From the NCBI RefSeq assembly GCF_001680005.1, contig NC_033564.1, positions 1,178,001-1,242,000 on the forward strand: a stretch of DNA of 64,000 bases, given 5' to 3'. This DNA is from Plasmodium coatneyi. Lineage: Eukaryota; Apicomplexa; Aconoidasida; Haemosporida; Plasmodiidae. The translations under genes were made by a program, and so were the position numbers. Shown here piece by piece: positions 9,642 to 20,500 of the stretch (positions within the stretch are counted from its first letter, which is position 1; each line of letters starts with the position of its first letter). The notes beneath the pieces were generated by a model that saw nothing but the letters and a program-made list of their open reading frames with translations, was not told the DNA's origin and made no database searches.

Positions 9642-12600
9642 ATGGATTTCAGGTATTTCTCCGAATTCTTGGTGGAATGGATAAAAGTCAGAGGTTACAG
9701 TTCTTCTGGTGACTATGTAATACTTTCTGATGTACACAATGAATGGACGCAGTATACGTATCTTAATAAATGTATATTAGAGTGACCAATGGGAGCATAT
9801 GTAACCTACGTATACAGGGACATGTACTATTCATACTATTCGTAGGACAAAATATGGGAAGACCTCGAAAAAATATTGAAAGATATGATTAAGGCTGTGG
9901 AACCCAATCATCACTTAATAAATGAACTCTGTTCCGGTTCAGCAACTAATGAGGAAAACAATAGGGATAATACTGACAAGAGGCTATGCAAAACTATGGT
10001 GAAAATGTTAATGTATATGGATGGGGTAAAAATTGGAACATACAACAGCATAGTGTCTGTGGAAGATAAATTTGGCGGGGAAAAATTAGAATCTTATTTA
10101 AGATGCCTAGTAGGGAGGCTAGCTATGGTAAAATGGTTTGGAAGACACTGTAGATTAGAGAAAGTTGAACAAGATGTAATTCAGGCTGAGCAGGCTACAA
10201 TGTTCGCAAATGTAAAGGGGGGGAAGTATAAGGAGTGTGAAGGCATGGATTTAGGAAGTTTAAGAATTGCAGGGAAGTACATATGGCCAGAAATGTATAA
10301 GTGGACAAAGAACAATGAAGGACTTCCGTGGGAATTGAAGAAAACAGTGAAGGAGTGGGATGAATGTACAGGAGAGAATAGTAGAGAAAATATAAAAGCC
10401 AGAAGTAAGAACAAAGGGGAAAAGAGAAATAAGGAAATATTTGGTGTAGACGGCGAGGATGAACTGAGGGCCTTAGTTGAGGATAAGGAAGAATGGCCAA
10501 AGGAGGATATGAAGGAAATATTAGGAGAAATAAAGAAGAATGAAAGCGGGGATGAGAGTGTCCTTGTACAACGGATAAGGGATTCACTGGACAAAAAATT
10601 TCAAGAGCATAAGGCAAAAGTAGAAAGGGAGAGGGCTGAGAAAGCGGCACAAGTAGCCAGAGCAACAAGTAAGTAATATTACTAAAACTATTATATAAAT
10701 AAAGAATGAAAAGACAAGGAAGAAAAAAAAAAAAAAAAAAAAATTGAAGGAAGGGAGGAAGGTGTGCAGCGGGGTGCACATTAGAGTGTTAGGGGTGGAA
10801 CGAATGGGTGTAAGGATGTAGAAGTAGGGTGTACGGGTATTAGAGTGAAAGATTTTAGGGGTATTAGAATGACGTTGTTAGGGTTGAAAGAACGAAGGTT
10901 ACTTCATTTAGGGAGGGGTACACCCGAAGGGTGTATAAAAAAAAAAGAAGAAAAAAAAAAAAATAGAAATTTAAGGAAGAAGAAAAAGGACATTAAGGAA
11001 GGAAAAAAAGAAGATTTAAGTAAGAAAGGAAGGTTTAAAAAGAAAAAGAAGTTTAAAGAAAAAGTGTAAAGAAGGAAGGTTTAAGGTGTAATGAAGGTAG
11101 GTGTGAGGAAGAAAGGTTTAAGGAAGAAAAAAAGAAAAAAAATTGTAAGGAAGGAAGGTTTAAGGTGTAAAGAGGGAAGGGTGGAAAAGAAAGGAAGAAA
11201 TGATGAAAAAGGAAGGGTAGAAGAAAGAAGGATTCTACTTCTTTACTTATTCATATAGACGCACCATACATCACTTTGTTCTCCTTCCTTTGTAGTTGAA
11301 GAATGTAAGAACGGAGGTAAATTATGTGAACGCGTAACATGTGTAACAAATCAGTACCATACGGACAAGGGAGGGAATCCCGACTGGGTAAATGAGCAAT
11401 GCTTTCCATTATAGTTAGGGACAACAGAATCAGTATATAGACAAATCTATATATGTTCATCTAAGAGTGAAATGACATTCCACATGGGTACAAAATACAT
11501 ATATATGATCCTTCCCTTATTTTGCGTGTGTAGGATCAAATGTGGAGGGATGTAGTGAAAATGGTTGATCCACTAGTAGATGCAATATCTAAGGCGGACA
11601 CGAAGGCGGACAGTTATTGCAATGACGATAGATGGAACAATAATGCAGTGACTTTTGCAGAAAGGGAAGTGTGCAAGTTCATTGCTAGGGGACTGCATCA
11701 TATATATAGAACTCAGACAGGCGACGGACGGACGGACGATAGGGCCAAGAATGACCAAAGATTTAAAAGAACTATGGAATGTGTTCTACTGAACGATTAT
11801 GTCGATAAATTAAAAGAAAAAGCGAAGAAGAAAGGGAATTGTGATGTTGAGAGAGGCATTAATGAAGCCTTTAAGAAAAGTGAACAAATTAAAAATGAAA
11901 CAGTTCCATGCAACAGTGATAATAACTGTGCTGTGTGTTTAAAGGAAGACTATAAAAATTGTACAGTAGGCCAAGATAACTTAAAGGAGAAAGTGACAAC
12001 AATGCTCCAACAGAAGAATCAGGACATTCAGAAAACCCTGGAAGAAATATGTAAGGAAAAAATATGCTAAACAAAGACTAAAAAGAGTATGCAAAAAGCT
12101 GCACCACCTTACCACCACCCTAATAACCTTGCTTCCACCCTAATACAACCTCCCCTTCCACCCAATCACACCTAACACCACCAGGTGTACCAGACACAGC
12201 ACCATGTGTACCAGGACCAGGTGCCACACCACCACCACTGTATACCATCACATTCAACTACTACTAATTCCTGCACCGAAATCATCACTCTTCCTCTTCC
12301 TTCTATAGGCAAAGACTGTAACAAGGAACCCACCTTATGTGAACGTACAAAGTGCGTGACAATTACTTGGTTCCAGGACAGGAAATCTCCTACCATAGGA
12401 AATCAGAACTGGGTAAATTAACATTATTGTCCACTACAGTTCGGGATATTCTAATGAATAGGATGTCTTATATATAATGAAAAAGAAGAAGGCACGACTG
12501 CTAGTTGTGTACATATACATTGGGGGTATACATCTGTTCTGTTTATGCCTCCTTTTCTCTTTGTGCAGTGCACATTCTGGGATCCGGACGTAAAGGGGAA

Positions 12601-15600
12601 ATTAACAGGTCTGTCTGAAAAAATAGCAAAGGACGACACAGAGGTCGCTGCTTTATGCGATAAAATTGATGAGAAGAGCGCTATACTGAGTAAAGCACAG
12701 AAGGAAGCGTGTAATTACATAGTTAAAGGATTAAAATATATATATGGTGTCCAAAGTGGAAGTAGTAGTATGGATAGCAATAACAGAATATTTAAGCAAA
12801 CCATGTACTGCCTATTCCTGAATGCCTATGCCGATAAATTGAAAGAAAAGAATCCTACTTGCATAAACGAAGATACCATAAAAGAAGCATTTAAGAAAGG
12901 GAATGAGAAGAAAGATCCTTGGTGTTTGGATAAGGAGAAGGGTGATTGTGCAGTGTGTAAACGGGAGGAAAACTATGGAGAATGTAAATTAGACATAAAT
13001 AAAAGTCTCTGGAAGCCAGGAATGTGCGAGACAGACAAAGATGATGTAAAGAAAAAAGTGGATGGGCTGCTCAACAGTGATGGTAAAATAAAGACAACAC
13101 TAAATACTATAAGTTCTACAAATAACTTATGCAATCGTGCAAAGTGCGTAACAACACAATGGTTTAAGAACAGAAAGGACAGGACTAGCAAGCAACACTG
13201 GGTAAGAATGGAAAAATATATTGTTCACTATATTCAACGTCATTTCCGTGAATCATGTACCTTATACATATGACAAGAATGGGGGGGCGGGGATTACCAT
13301 AAATCATGTACCTACTTTAGGTATATACATATACGCTTCATTCATTCTTTTTTCTGTGCAGTGTAACTTTTGGGGGGAGAACGACGTCGGTAAATTATTG
13401 GAGGGTCTGTCTAAGGCTATAACGAAGAACAACAGAGCCAAAGGAGGAGTGTGCGATAACATTAAAGGGACAAATGGTACATATGTAGAAGCAAACAAGC
13501 AAGCTTGTAATTACATTGCTCGAGGATTAGAATATATATATAGTATCCAAAGTGAAAGCGAGAATATGAAACATAAGGATAACGGGCTATTTAATCGAAC
13601 TATGTCATGCGTTCTATTGAACGCTTATGCTGACAGATTGCTCAAACAGAATAAGTCTTGCATATCGGAGGAGACTTTAAAACAGGCATTTAGTAAAGGG
13701 AATGAGAACAGGGACTCCTGGTGTGCAGATAAGAAGAAGTATGGTAATGACTGTGTTGAGTGTAAAAGGGAATATAACTTAGATTGCACACTAAACGTGG
13801 ATGAAAATCTATGGGATGTAAAAGGAAGTGCAAGTTGCATGGAACACAAAGATAATGTAAAGAAAAAAGTAGAGGAACTGTTCCAACAAAATAATGGCAA
13901 AAAGAATAAGGAAATAGATGAAATGAATCAAACTCTGAAAGATTTATGTACTGTGACAGTTACACCTGCGGCTGCCAAACCAGCTGCCACTAAACCAGCA
14001 ACTACGAAACCTGTTCAAAAAGGAACGCGGGAAAGTGTCGCAAATCCAGGTAAGGCGGACGTTGATGAAAATGGGCTACCTAAATTAGACGATGATATAC
14101 CTTTCAAGAATACCGGCATCAATAATACTCTGGATCCCATTGGTTACAACACATATGGTTCCAGCACAGGTACTTCTATTAGTACTACTACTACCGTCCT
14201 AGATCCCCCGAATGTACATATTCCCAATTCTGCCTCCTCAGCTACAGCAGAAGGGAAAGGTGACAGTGCTTCTACAGGTAAACACGCTGATAGTGAAACT
14301 CCAAGCACAAGAACAGACACTCAAACTCCTTCAGGCTCCGCAGTCCTACCTCCAGTTCCAGGTAATAATAATAAAAAAAAGAGCAAACACTTCCTGTCCA
14401 AATGTGCGCTGCCTATAAGGATGTATCTAAAATTTTAAAAAATAAAAAAGGGGAAAAAATTGAAAATTAAAAAAAGAAAAAAAAGAAAAAATTAATATAA
14501 ATTTTAAAAAGAAAAGAAAAGAAGGAATGAGTATGTGGGTGTAGGATTTCGCATTTTAGGGTGGCGAGTGTAGGATTTTGCATTTTAGGGTGTGTGTGTT
14601 GGATTTCGCATTTTAGGGTGTGTATGTAGGATTTCGCAGTTAAGGTTCCGTGTTTGAGGATATAACAACAGCAATGTGGCCTGCTAGTTTAGCCACCTCA
14701 GGGGGGTGTTACACCCGAAGGGTGTATAAGAAAGGAAGAAAGTAAAAAAGAAAAAAGGGAAAAAAGAAAATGGGAAAAATAAAAAAAAAATTAAAATTTA
14801 GGACGCGTAAAAAAAAATTACAATGTGAAACAAGTGTAAAAAGGAAGTGTACAAAATTTCTGGACGTGTAAAAAAATTAGCAAGTGAAAGAAGTGTAAAA
14901 AAAGTAAAAAAAAATTAGAAAGTGTAAAAAATAAAAAACTAAAAGAAAGAAGTTTGCACGATAGTGTGCACAGAACACTACAGATGTAAATATTGCTTAT
15001 GATTTTGAATCTACCCTTCCCTTTTTCTCTATTTCCGTGCAGCAAAAAATGCAGATGAACTTTCCACTCAGAACCCTGTTGACCAAACAGGGACTAGTCA
15101 GGATGTCAGTAAAGAGGTTACTAAGGATAGTGTTAAACAGGCGGGTGAAGCCCTTAGCACCGATAGAAAAGATGTGCAGACTGCTTTATCTGATTCTTCC
15201 ACTACACTTACTGCTCCAAGAACAAATGAACCACAACTTCCGGTGCCCGATCCTCAGATTCCCCTTCCTGATCAAGCCACTCAGCAACCTGGTTCCTCTG
15301 GTCCTGGTGTGGTTGGTGACCCTGGGGCAGGTATTCCTGTAGTGCCAGGTGCAGGTGTTCCAGGGTCTGTCAGTCCTGTTGTTACACCTGGTAGGGGTGG
15401 TGGTGGGAAGGCTCCCCAAGGTCCAATTGGTCCTGCTGGTCCGGCAGTTAACATTGTACCAGGAGCTGGAGTTACACGAGGTGTGGTTCAAGTTTCTGGG
15501 GGATACAAAAAAGGACCCTCTAAGATGAAAGTTGTAAACGGTAAGGATGGTTGGAAGGAAGGGATCGACCCTTTCCTTCCTTACCTTCCTTTGGCCTCTG

Positions 15601-16230
15601 TGTTCCTTGGTACTTCTGTCATAAGTTATCTCCTTTGGAAGGTAACAAACACCTCATTTTTCACCTTAAATCTACACTTCGTACTTCTTTTATACTGATA
15701 CTTCTTGTCTTAAGAGAAATATTTCGCACCCTAAAAATTACTTTTTCCTTCACTTTTTTCCGCAGTATTTTTTCCTTTTTGGTAAAAGAAGAAAACGTCA
15801 CAGAAGATCTCATCAAGTACGTGGTCCTCCAACTTTGGAAGAACAACCTCTTGATCATGTGGACGACCAGGATGGTCCCCATGAATATATTTTAGTAAAG
15901 GAACGCAGACAACCAAGATCTGTTCCAACGGGGACGAAGAAGCCAAAAAAATGGGGTGCTGATCGTCGCCCTGCTGGTCGCCGCACCATTATTGATATCC
16001 ATTTAGAAGTCTTACACGAATGTCAAAAAGGGGGCCTGCATTCGACGAAGGAAGACTTCCTCAGCATTCTTGTTCAAGAGTTTATGGGGTCAAGCTTCAT
16101 AAAAGAAGAAAATGTCTCTAAGGAAAGTGTTTTTAAAGAAAGTGTCCCTAAGGAACAGGTTCGAAGTTCACGTTTAGGGTCCCAGGTGTGGGACCCGGGT
16201 TCAGAGTATGGGATCCAGAGTTCAGGTTAA
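9642..16230 (+). CDS. SICAvar: SICAvar variant erythrocyte surface antigen (gene B), complete
   Basis: Second SICAvar, in tandem with gene A. Exons are 9642-9716, 9846-10668, 11296-11387, 11534-12050, 12309-12412, 12569-13201, 13362-14361, 15043-15641 and 15766-16230, all GT-AG and in phase, predicting 1435 residues. The start ATG in context TCACCATGG begins a 25-residue first exon that parallels gene A's first exon (FLVEWIKVRG versus LLERWIRAGK). Cysteine-rich modules occupy exons 3-7. Exon 7 ends in a Thr/Pro/Lys-rich linker. Exon 8 holds an elastin-like and a short collagen-like stretch followed by the transmembrane segment (LPYLPLASVFLGTSVISYLLWK region), and exon 9 is the cytoplasmic tail. 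Compared with gene A, one CRD is split over exons 4 and 5 and the 12-codon mini-exon is absent. The tail ends with an extended, divergent KESVFKESVPKEQV sequence. Exon boundaries are inferred from homology with gene A and splice signals, not from transcripts. Confidence 0.92.
10919..10935. repeat. TACACCC-GAA-GGGTGTA mini-hairpin, gene B intron 2
   Basis: A perfect 7-bp stem with a GAA triloop closed by C-G, followed by TAAAAAAAA. A C-GAA-G triloop is known to make unusually stable DNA hairpins. Confidence 0.75.
14541..14705 (+). repeat. Telomere-like intron repeats, gene B intron 7
   Basis: Four units with core GGATTTCGCATTTTAGGGTG are followed by one GGCCTGCT...TTTAGC unit, in the same order and the same intron position as in gene A. 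Confidence 0.8.
14710..14726. repeat. TACACCC-GAA-GGGTGTA mini-hairpin, gene B intron 7
   Basis: The same 17 bases as at 10919-10935, in a different intron of the same gene, again just upstream of a purine-rich tract. Confidence 0.75.
15300..15365 (+). other. Elastin-like tract in SICAvar gene B
   Basis: Exon 8 encodes GPGVVG, one Asp, then PGAGIPVVPGAGVPG. From memory, tropoelastin contains GPGVVG followed a few residues later by PGAGIPVVPGAGIPG, so the tract looks like a contracted copy of that hydrophobic domain. It lies outside the membrane segment, in the same exon position as gene A's collagen-like tract. The match to elastin is recalled, not searched. Confidence 0.75.
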
Positions 16231-16375
16231 AGGTTCAGGAAGCAAGACTATCTTCCAAAGGAAATGGTTCCTAAGGAACAGGTTCCAAGTTCAGATTCGG
16301 TGTTTTAGGGAGGAAAGACTTTGTTCCTAAGGAAGATGTTCTTACGGAACAGGTTCCATGTTAAGATTCCGGGTT
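16117..16375 (+). repeat. Degenerate tail repeats spanning the stop of gene B
   Basis: Units resembling GTTCCTAAGGAACAGGTTCCAAGTTCAGATTC occur before the stop (16228-16230) and at least twice after it, ending near GATTCCGGGTTTACGG. The coding part uses a diverged copy and reads through into a longer tail than gene A. Confidence 0.7.
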
Positions 16376-16869
16376 TACGGTGTAGTAAATATTTTATTTC
16401 TATTCAAAATGATATGGTATTATTTATATATGAATAATTTTTTCATCATGGATTATGGAACCCTGTGAGAGACATCCAAATATTAGGCAGCGGTAATATA
16501 GAAAATATTCATATAAAAAATAACTTATGTTGAAAGTATGGATGCAGAACCTATTAAAATTGATTTTTTTTCAATTAGCACACACATCTCTCTGGAATGT
16601 TTTTTTCATTAGGGTTGCTAACACATTGGGAATGGGACGAATTTTTCAGGGGGTGACTCTTTTTTTTTGTTTCACCTTTTCACATGGTTCATGCGTTTAT
16701 GTGATTTTTCCACATATGCATATGCGAAATCGCGTAAAAAAAATTTTTTTTGTTATATGGGGTTGTTTTTTCCTTTTTTTTTTTTTTTTTTTGGTATTGT
16801 GCTAAGTTGTTTATGTTAGTGTGTAATCAATACACGTCAAGGAAAATTTTACCTTATTGATTTGTTGGT

Positions 16870-17353
16870 AAATTTTCTACTTAAATGACTTGTCAAACTT
16901 TTTAATTCATTCCTATTTTTTTGCACCATTTTTATTGAAGAAGACGCTACGGCACCGCTGGTATGCCCAACCTTTTGTCATTTTAAAAATGTACTTTTTT
17001 AAAAAAAACATGTTTTTAAGTTTCGTTTTGAAAAACGTGCATGCATTGAAAAGTATGTGCTAAAGTGGGCACACTGCGTGGGTGGCCTCTTCCCCTTTTG
17101 CGTCATCGCATGGGGAGGCACAACCCACGTTTAACACAGGTATGTACACAGGTATGATAAGGACGTATGTTGGCATGCATGTCAGCATACGAGTTGGCAC
17201 TGCGCCAAGAAGAGGTAACAAATACGGGGAAGAGGGGGGGGCCACGCCATGGTGGAACCGCGCTACACACCATCGCTAGGTTCTTCACGCAAAAATTAGT
17301 GCTCCCCCATTATAGCGCACGTGCGTCCCCGCCTTAACCCCAACTGTGAAGAG
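16870..17353 (+). other. Conserved SICAvar 3' element, copy 2
   Basis: Copy of 8090-8588, starting about 640 bases after the gene B stop. It matches over the whole length with scattered substitutions and small indels, including indels that shift any common reading frame. The hairpin and the CGCGCTACACACCATCGCTAGG block are retained. Confidence 0.75.
17164..17191 (+). promoter_or_regulatory. Conserved hairpin in SICAvar 3' element, copy 2
   Basis: Same hairpin as 8395-8422 with one change, A to G in the left arm, which turns an A-U pair into G-U and keeps the RNA stem. The second G-U position is unchanged. Confidence 0.6.
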
Positions 17354-17596
17354 GTAGAAAAAGGGAAAAGAAGAAAACTGTAAACATGTAAACTGTAAAT
17401 GTGTTCATTGGAAACGAAAAATGGTAGCAGGTGTGGTATTCTGACAAATATGCGAAGGTAACAACTTGTGCTTTTTCAAAATGGATAGTGCAAAATAAAA
17501 AAAAGGATAAATCTAATTTTGGCTAACAACGCGCAGGAGGCAAGTTCTTCCCCGTAACGTACATATGTGCCTCTCCTAACGTTTGGTGTTGCCCCC

Positions 17597-20500
17597 TCAG
17601 AGGTGCAGTTTGCGCTGCTTGAACAGGGCGCTGAGCAGATTGCTGTTGCGAAGGAGGTAAAACACGATGACAGCGAAGATAAGCACCCAGATGATACACC
17701 ACGTGGCCACTTCATTGTTATTCATTATGAGGTCCTCCTGGAGGGACAGGTCAATATTGGCAATAATTTTCTCCCTCTGGGCACTGGTCGTTTTGAGACT
17801 CTTCGAAATGACGTCCTCAAAATATTGCGGTAAAACAAAGTAATCATTCACAAGTTCATACTTCTCCTTATTATAGTGGAAGTACATCGTGGGTAGAATC
17901 CAGTTTAGGATAACCCCTTGGTAGGTATACGTATTCATAACCGTTTTGAATGCCTCCAATTTGAGAAGGTCCTTCTTGCCACTATTTACCTCCTCTAAAG
18001 TGAGGTTAATCTTTTCCACCATGTCTTTAGAAATGTTATGCATATTTTCCGTGTTGTAAATGAGGTCCCCTATTTCGTAATACTCATAAGGTATGCGCGT
18101 CGTCACAATGTACCTGTTAATATCCTTGTTGTGGCTCTTATCTGTAATGACAACGCAGCCGTTAAAAAGAGCATCAATAACCATTCTGTTTAGCATACCC
18201 GCAAATTTGGAACTAATTACACACACTTTGCTTCTTCGCAACATCTGATGGTACTCCTTTAGTTTGTTTTTTATCAACTTATGTGTTGTCTGCATGCCCC
18301 ACACTTTCCAGTAGTACAGGTCAAACTCATATTTCTGAATTCGATTTTTCAAACTACTTATGTCTTTGTTATAAATATAATCCATCACCTTCTGTATTAG
18401 GAAGTCATTGTAATTGCTAGACGTTGTGTTGCATAGGTAGAGTATGTCAATATCTCTATGTGTGTTGTTCAGGAAGGTAGGTACGGTATTCTTATAGGTA
18501 CATGCTGGGAGGAACAAATCCAGTAGCGAGTAGGATAGCTCCAATTTGGGGCTGTTCTTCCTCTTCTTCATCTTTTTGGCGATGTCATGGTAATAGGTAG
18601 GACTGACCACCACTTCCTTAGAGCTGTCAGTCGGATCGTTCTCCTTCACGTCGAACATATTTTCAAACTCATCCAAACAGCAGGGATTCACCCCATGGGG
18701 TAGGAATGCCCACAACGTTTTGTTCTCATCATCGTCGTGTTCATCCTCCGGATGGGAATCTTCCCCATCTGCATTCAACTCATTCTTCCTTTGCTGCTCC
18801 ATTTGGTCCTCCTCCTCATCATCTGCACCTACCCCATTACCTCCTTTCCCTTTTTTACTGTTGCTGCTCTTTTTCCCCTTCTTCTTATGCTTATTCGCTA
18901 TCACCTCATTGGAGTCATTATTGGAGACCTTGTTCCACAAACTGTTGACGAGCTTCCTCTTCTCCGACCCGGAGTCTATGTTGTTTAACGGGTTGTACTC
19001 AAAAATGTTCACCTGGTTTTGGAAAAATATGTGAGGAAATAAATTCAAGTAAGCATTCTTCACGTTGTTGTCCCATCCGTCGTTTATAAATATCAGGGTA
19101 GTCATTCTGGGCATACTCTTCAGAAAAAAATAGTGATTGTAATAGTTGGAGACAAAGCTGCTGTGGACAAAGATGATGTCAAAAGGCTCCTTTCCTATCT
19201 GCTTGTCATAATTATGCAACAGTGTGTGTAGGTTCTTTGTAAAGAATAGAGGGTAGTACTTGAACCCGTAGCCCCACATGTAGGTGTTCCATTTGAGTTG
19301 GCTTTCCATAATGTCATACAAATTGAAAAAGTACCTATCCATTGACGTGGAGAAGGCCTTCTTCGTCGACAGGAAGAGAACACGGGGCACTCTCAATACA
19401 TACTTGGACGTGTCCCTCACATCTACTTTCGCATCCAAGGGGGGTAGCGGAACGAGAAATGATTCCGTCTTCGCATATTCAGAAGCAACATCCTTACGAG
19501 AAGCAGATACCCTGTACTGCTTCACCATTTTCTTCACATCTATGTTTAAGCTATCCAACATGTACTCCAAGTTGTTATAATTAATGTAGGACAATACGCA
19601 ATTCTTTTCCTTACTGGACGAGCAGTTACATTCGCGCAAATTGTCACTCTCCCCTGCGATTAACCCACGCAGAAGTTTCTCATTTTCTAATTTGTTCTTC
19701 CTCAAAATGTGGCTATTAATAGATCCACTTTCAACAGAATCGTTATCATCCAATTGGTTCACGTCAGCAAACATCTCTGTCTTCTTCTCCTTTTCCTCAT
19801 CACTCATTTCTTCGTAATTAACACTGGTATCATTTGCACTGACGTAAATGTGTTTTTCAAACTCGTCATCAATGTTGTACTTATCCTTTATGTCCTCCTC
19901 ACTGGTTATGTCATCTAAGATTTTCCTTTCATACGAATACGGATTGTACCTTCCCTTCAGCGAATTGAAGAAATTCTTCAGCTTAGAATTCTTCTCTTCT
20001 AACTCTTTACTACCTCCAGTGATATTCATCCCCTTACTTTTGTTTATTAAATTTTGCAGTTCCCTCAGCAAGTCCCTTTCACTTTGGTTATATTCTAACT
20101 TGATGGATTCCTTATTTGTAGATCCATCCATTACACTTTTGTCTAATGCGAAAGGTGCGTTATGGTTATTCTGTGCGTTCAGGAAGTTGCCCAACAGGGA
20201 CTGGATGTCGCTCATCAGTTTGTTGTTCCCACCTCCCTTTCCATCGGCACCGTTGTTTGCGCCTAGATTTCCCAGTAAACTGGTTAAGTGCTCTAATGGG
20301 TTACCACCCTTTCCATCAGCTCCTTTATTGCCGAGGTTGCCCAGTAAACTGGTTAGGTGTTCCATTGGATTGCCTCCCTTTCCATCTGCGCCTTTATTGC
20401 CGAGGTTACCCAACATACTCGTTAAGTGCTCTAGAGGGTTGCCTCCTTTTCCATCAGCTCCCTTGTTCCCTCCTAGATTACCCAACATGCTGGTTAAGTG

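Larger units (their letters stand above)
16231..17596. other. Intergenic region between SICAvar gene B and the first core gene
   Basis: This stretch contains the decayed tail repeats, an AT-rich spacer and the second conserved 3' element. No gene is seen. It marks the junction between antigen cluster and core chromosome. Confidence 0.7.
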
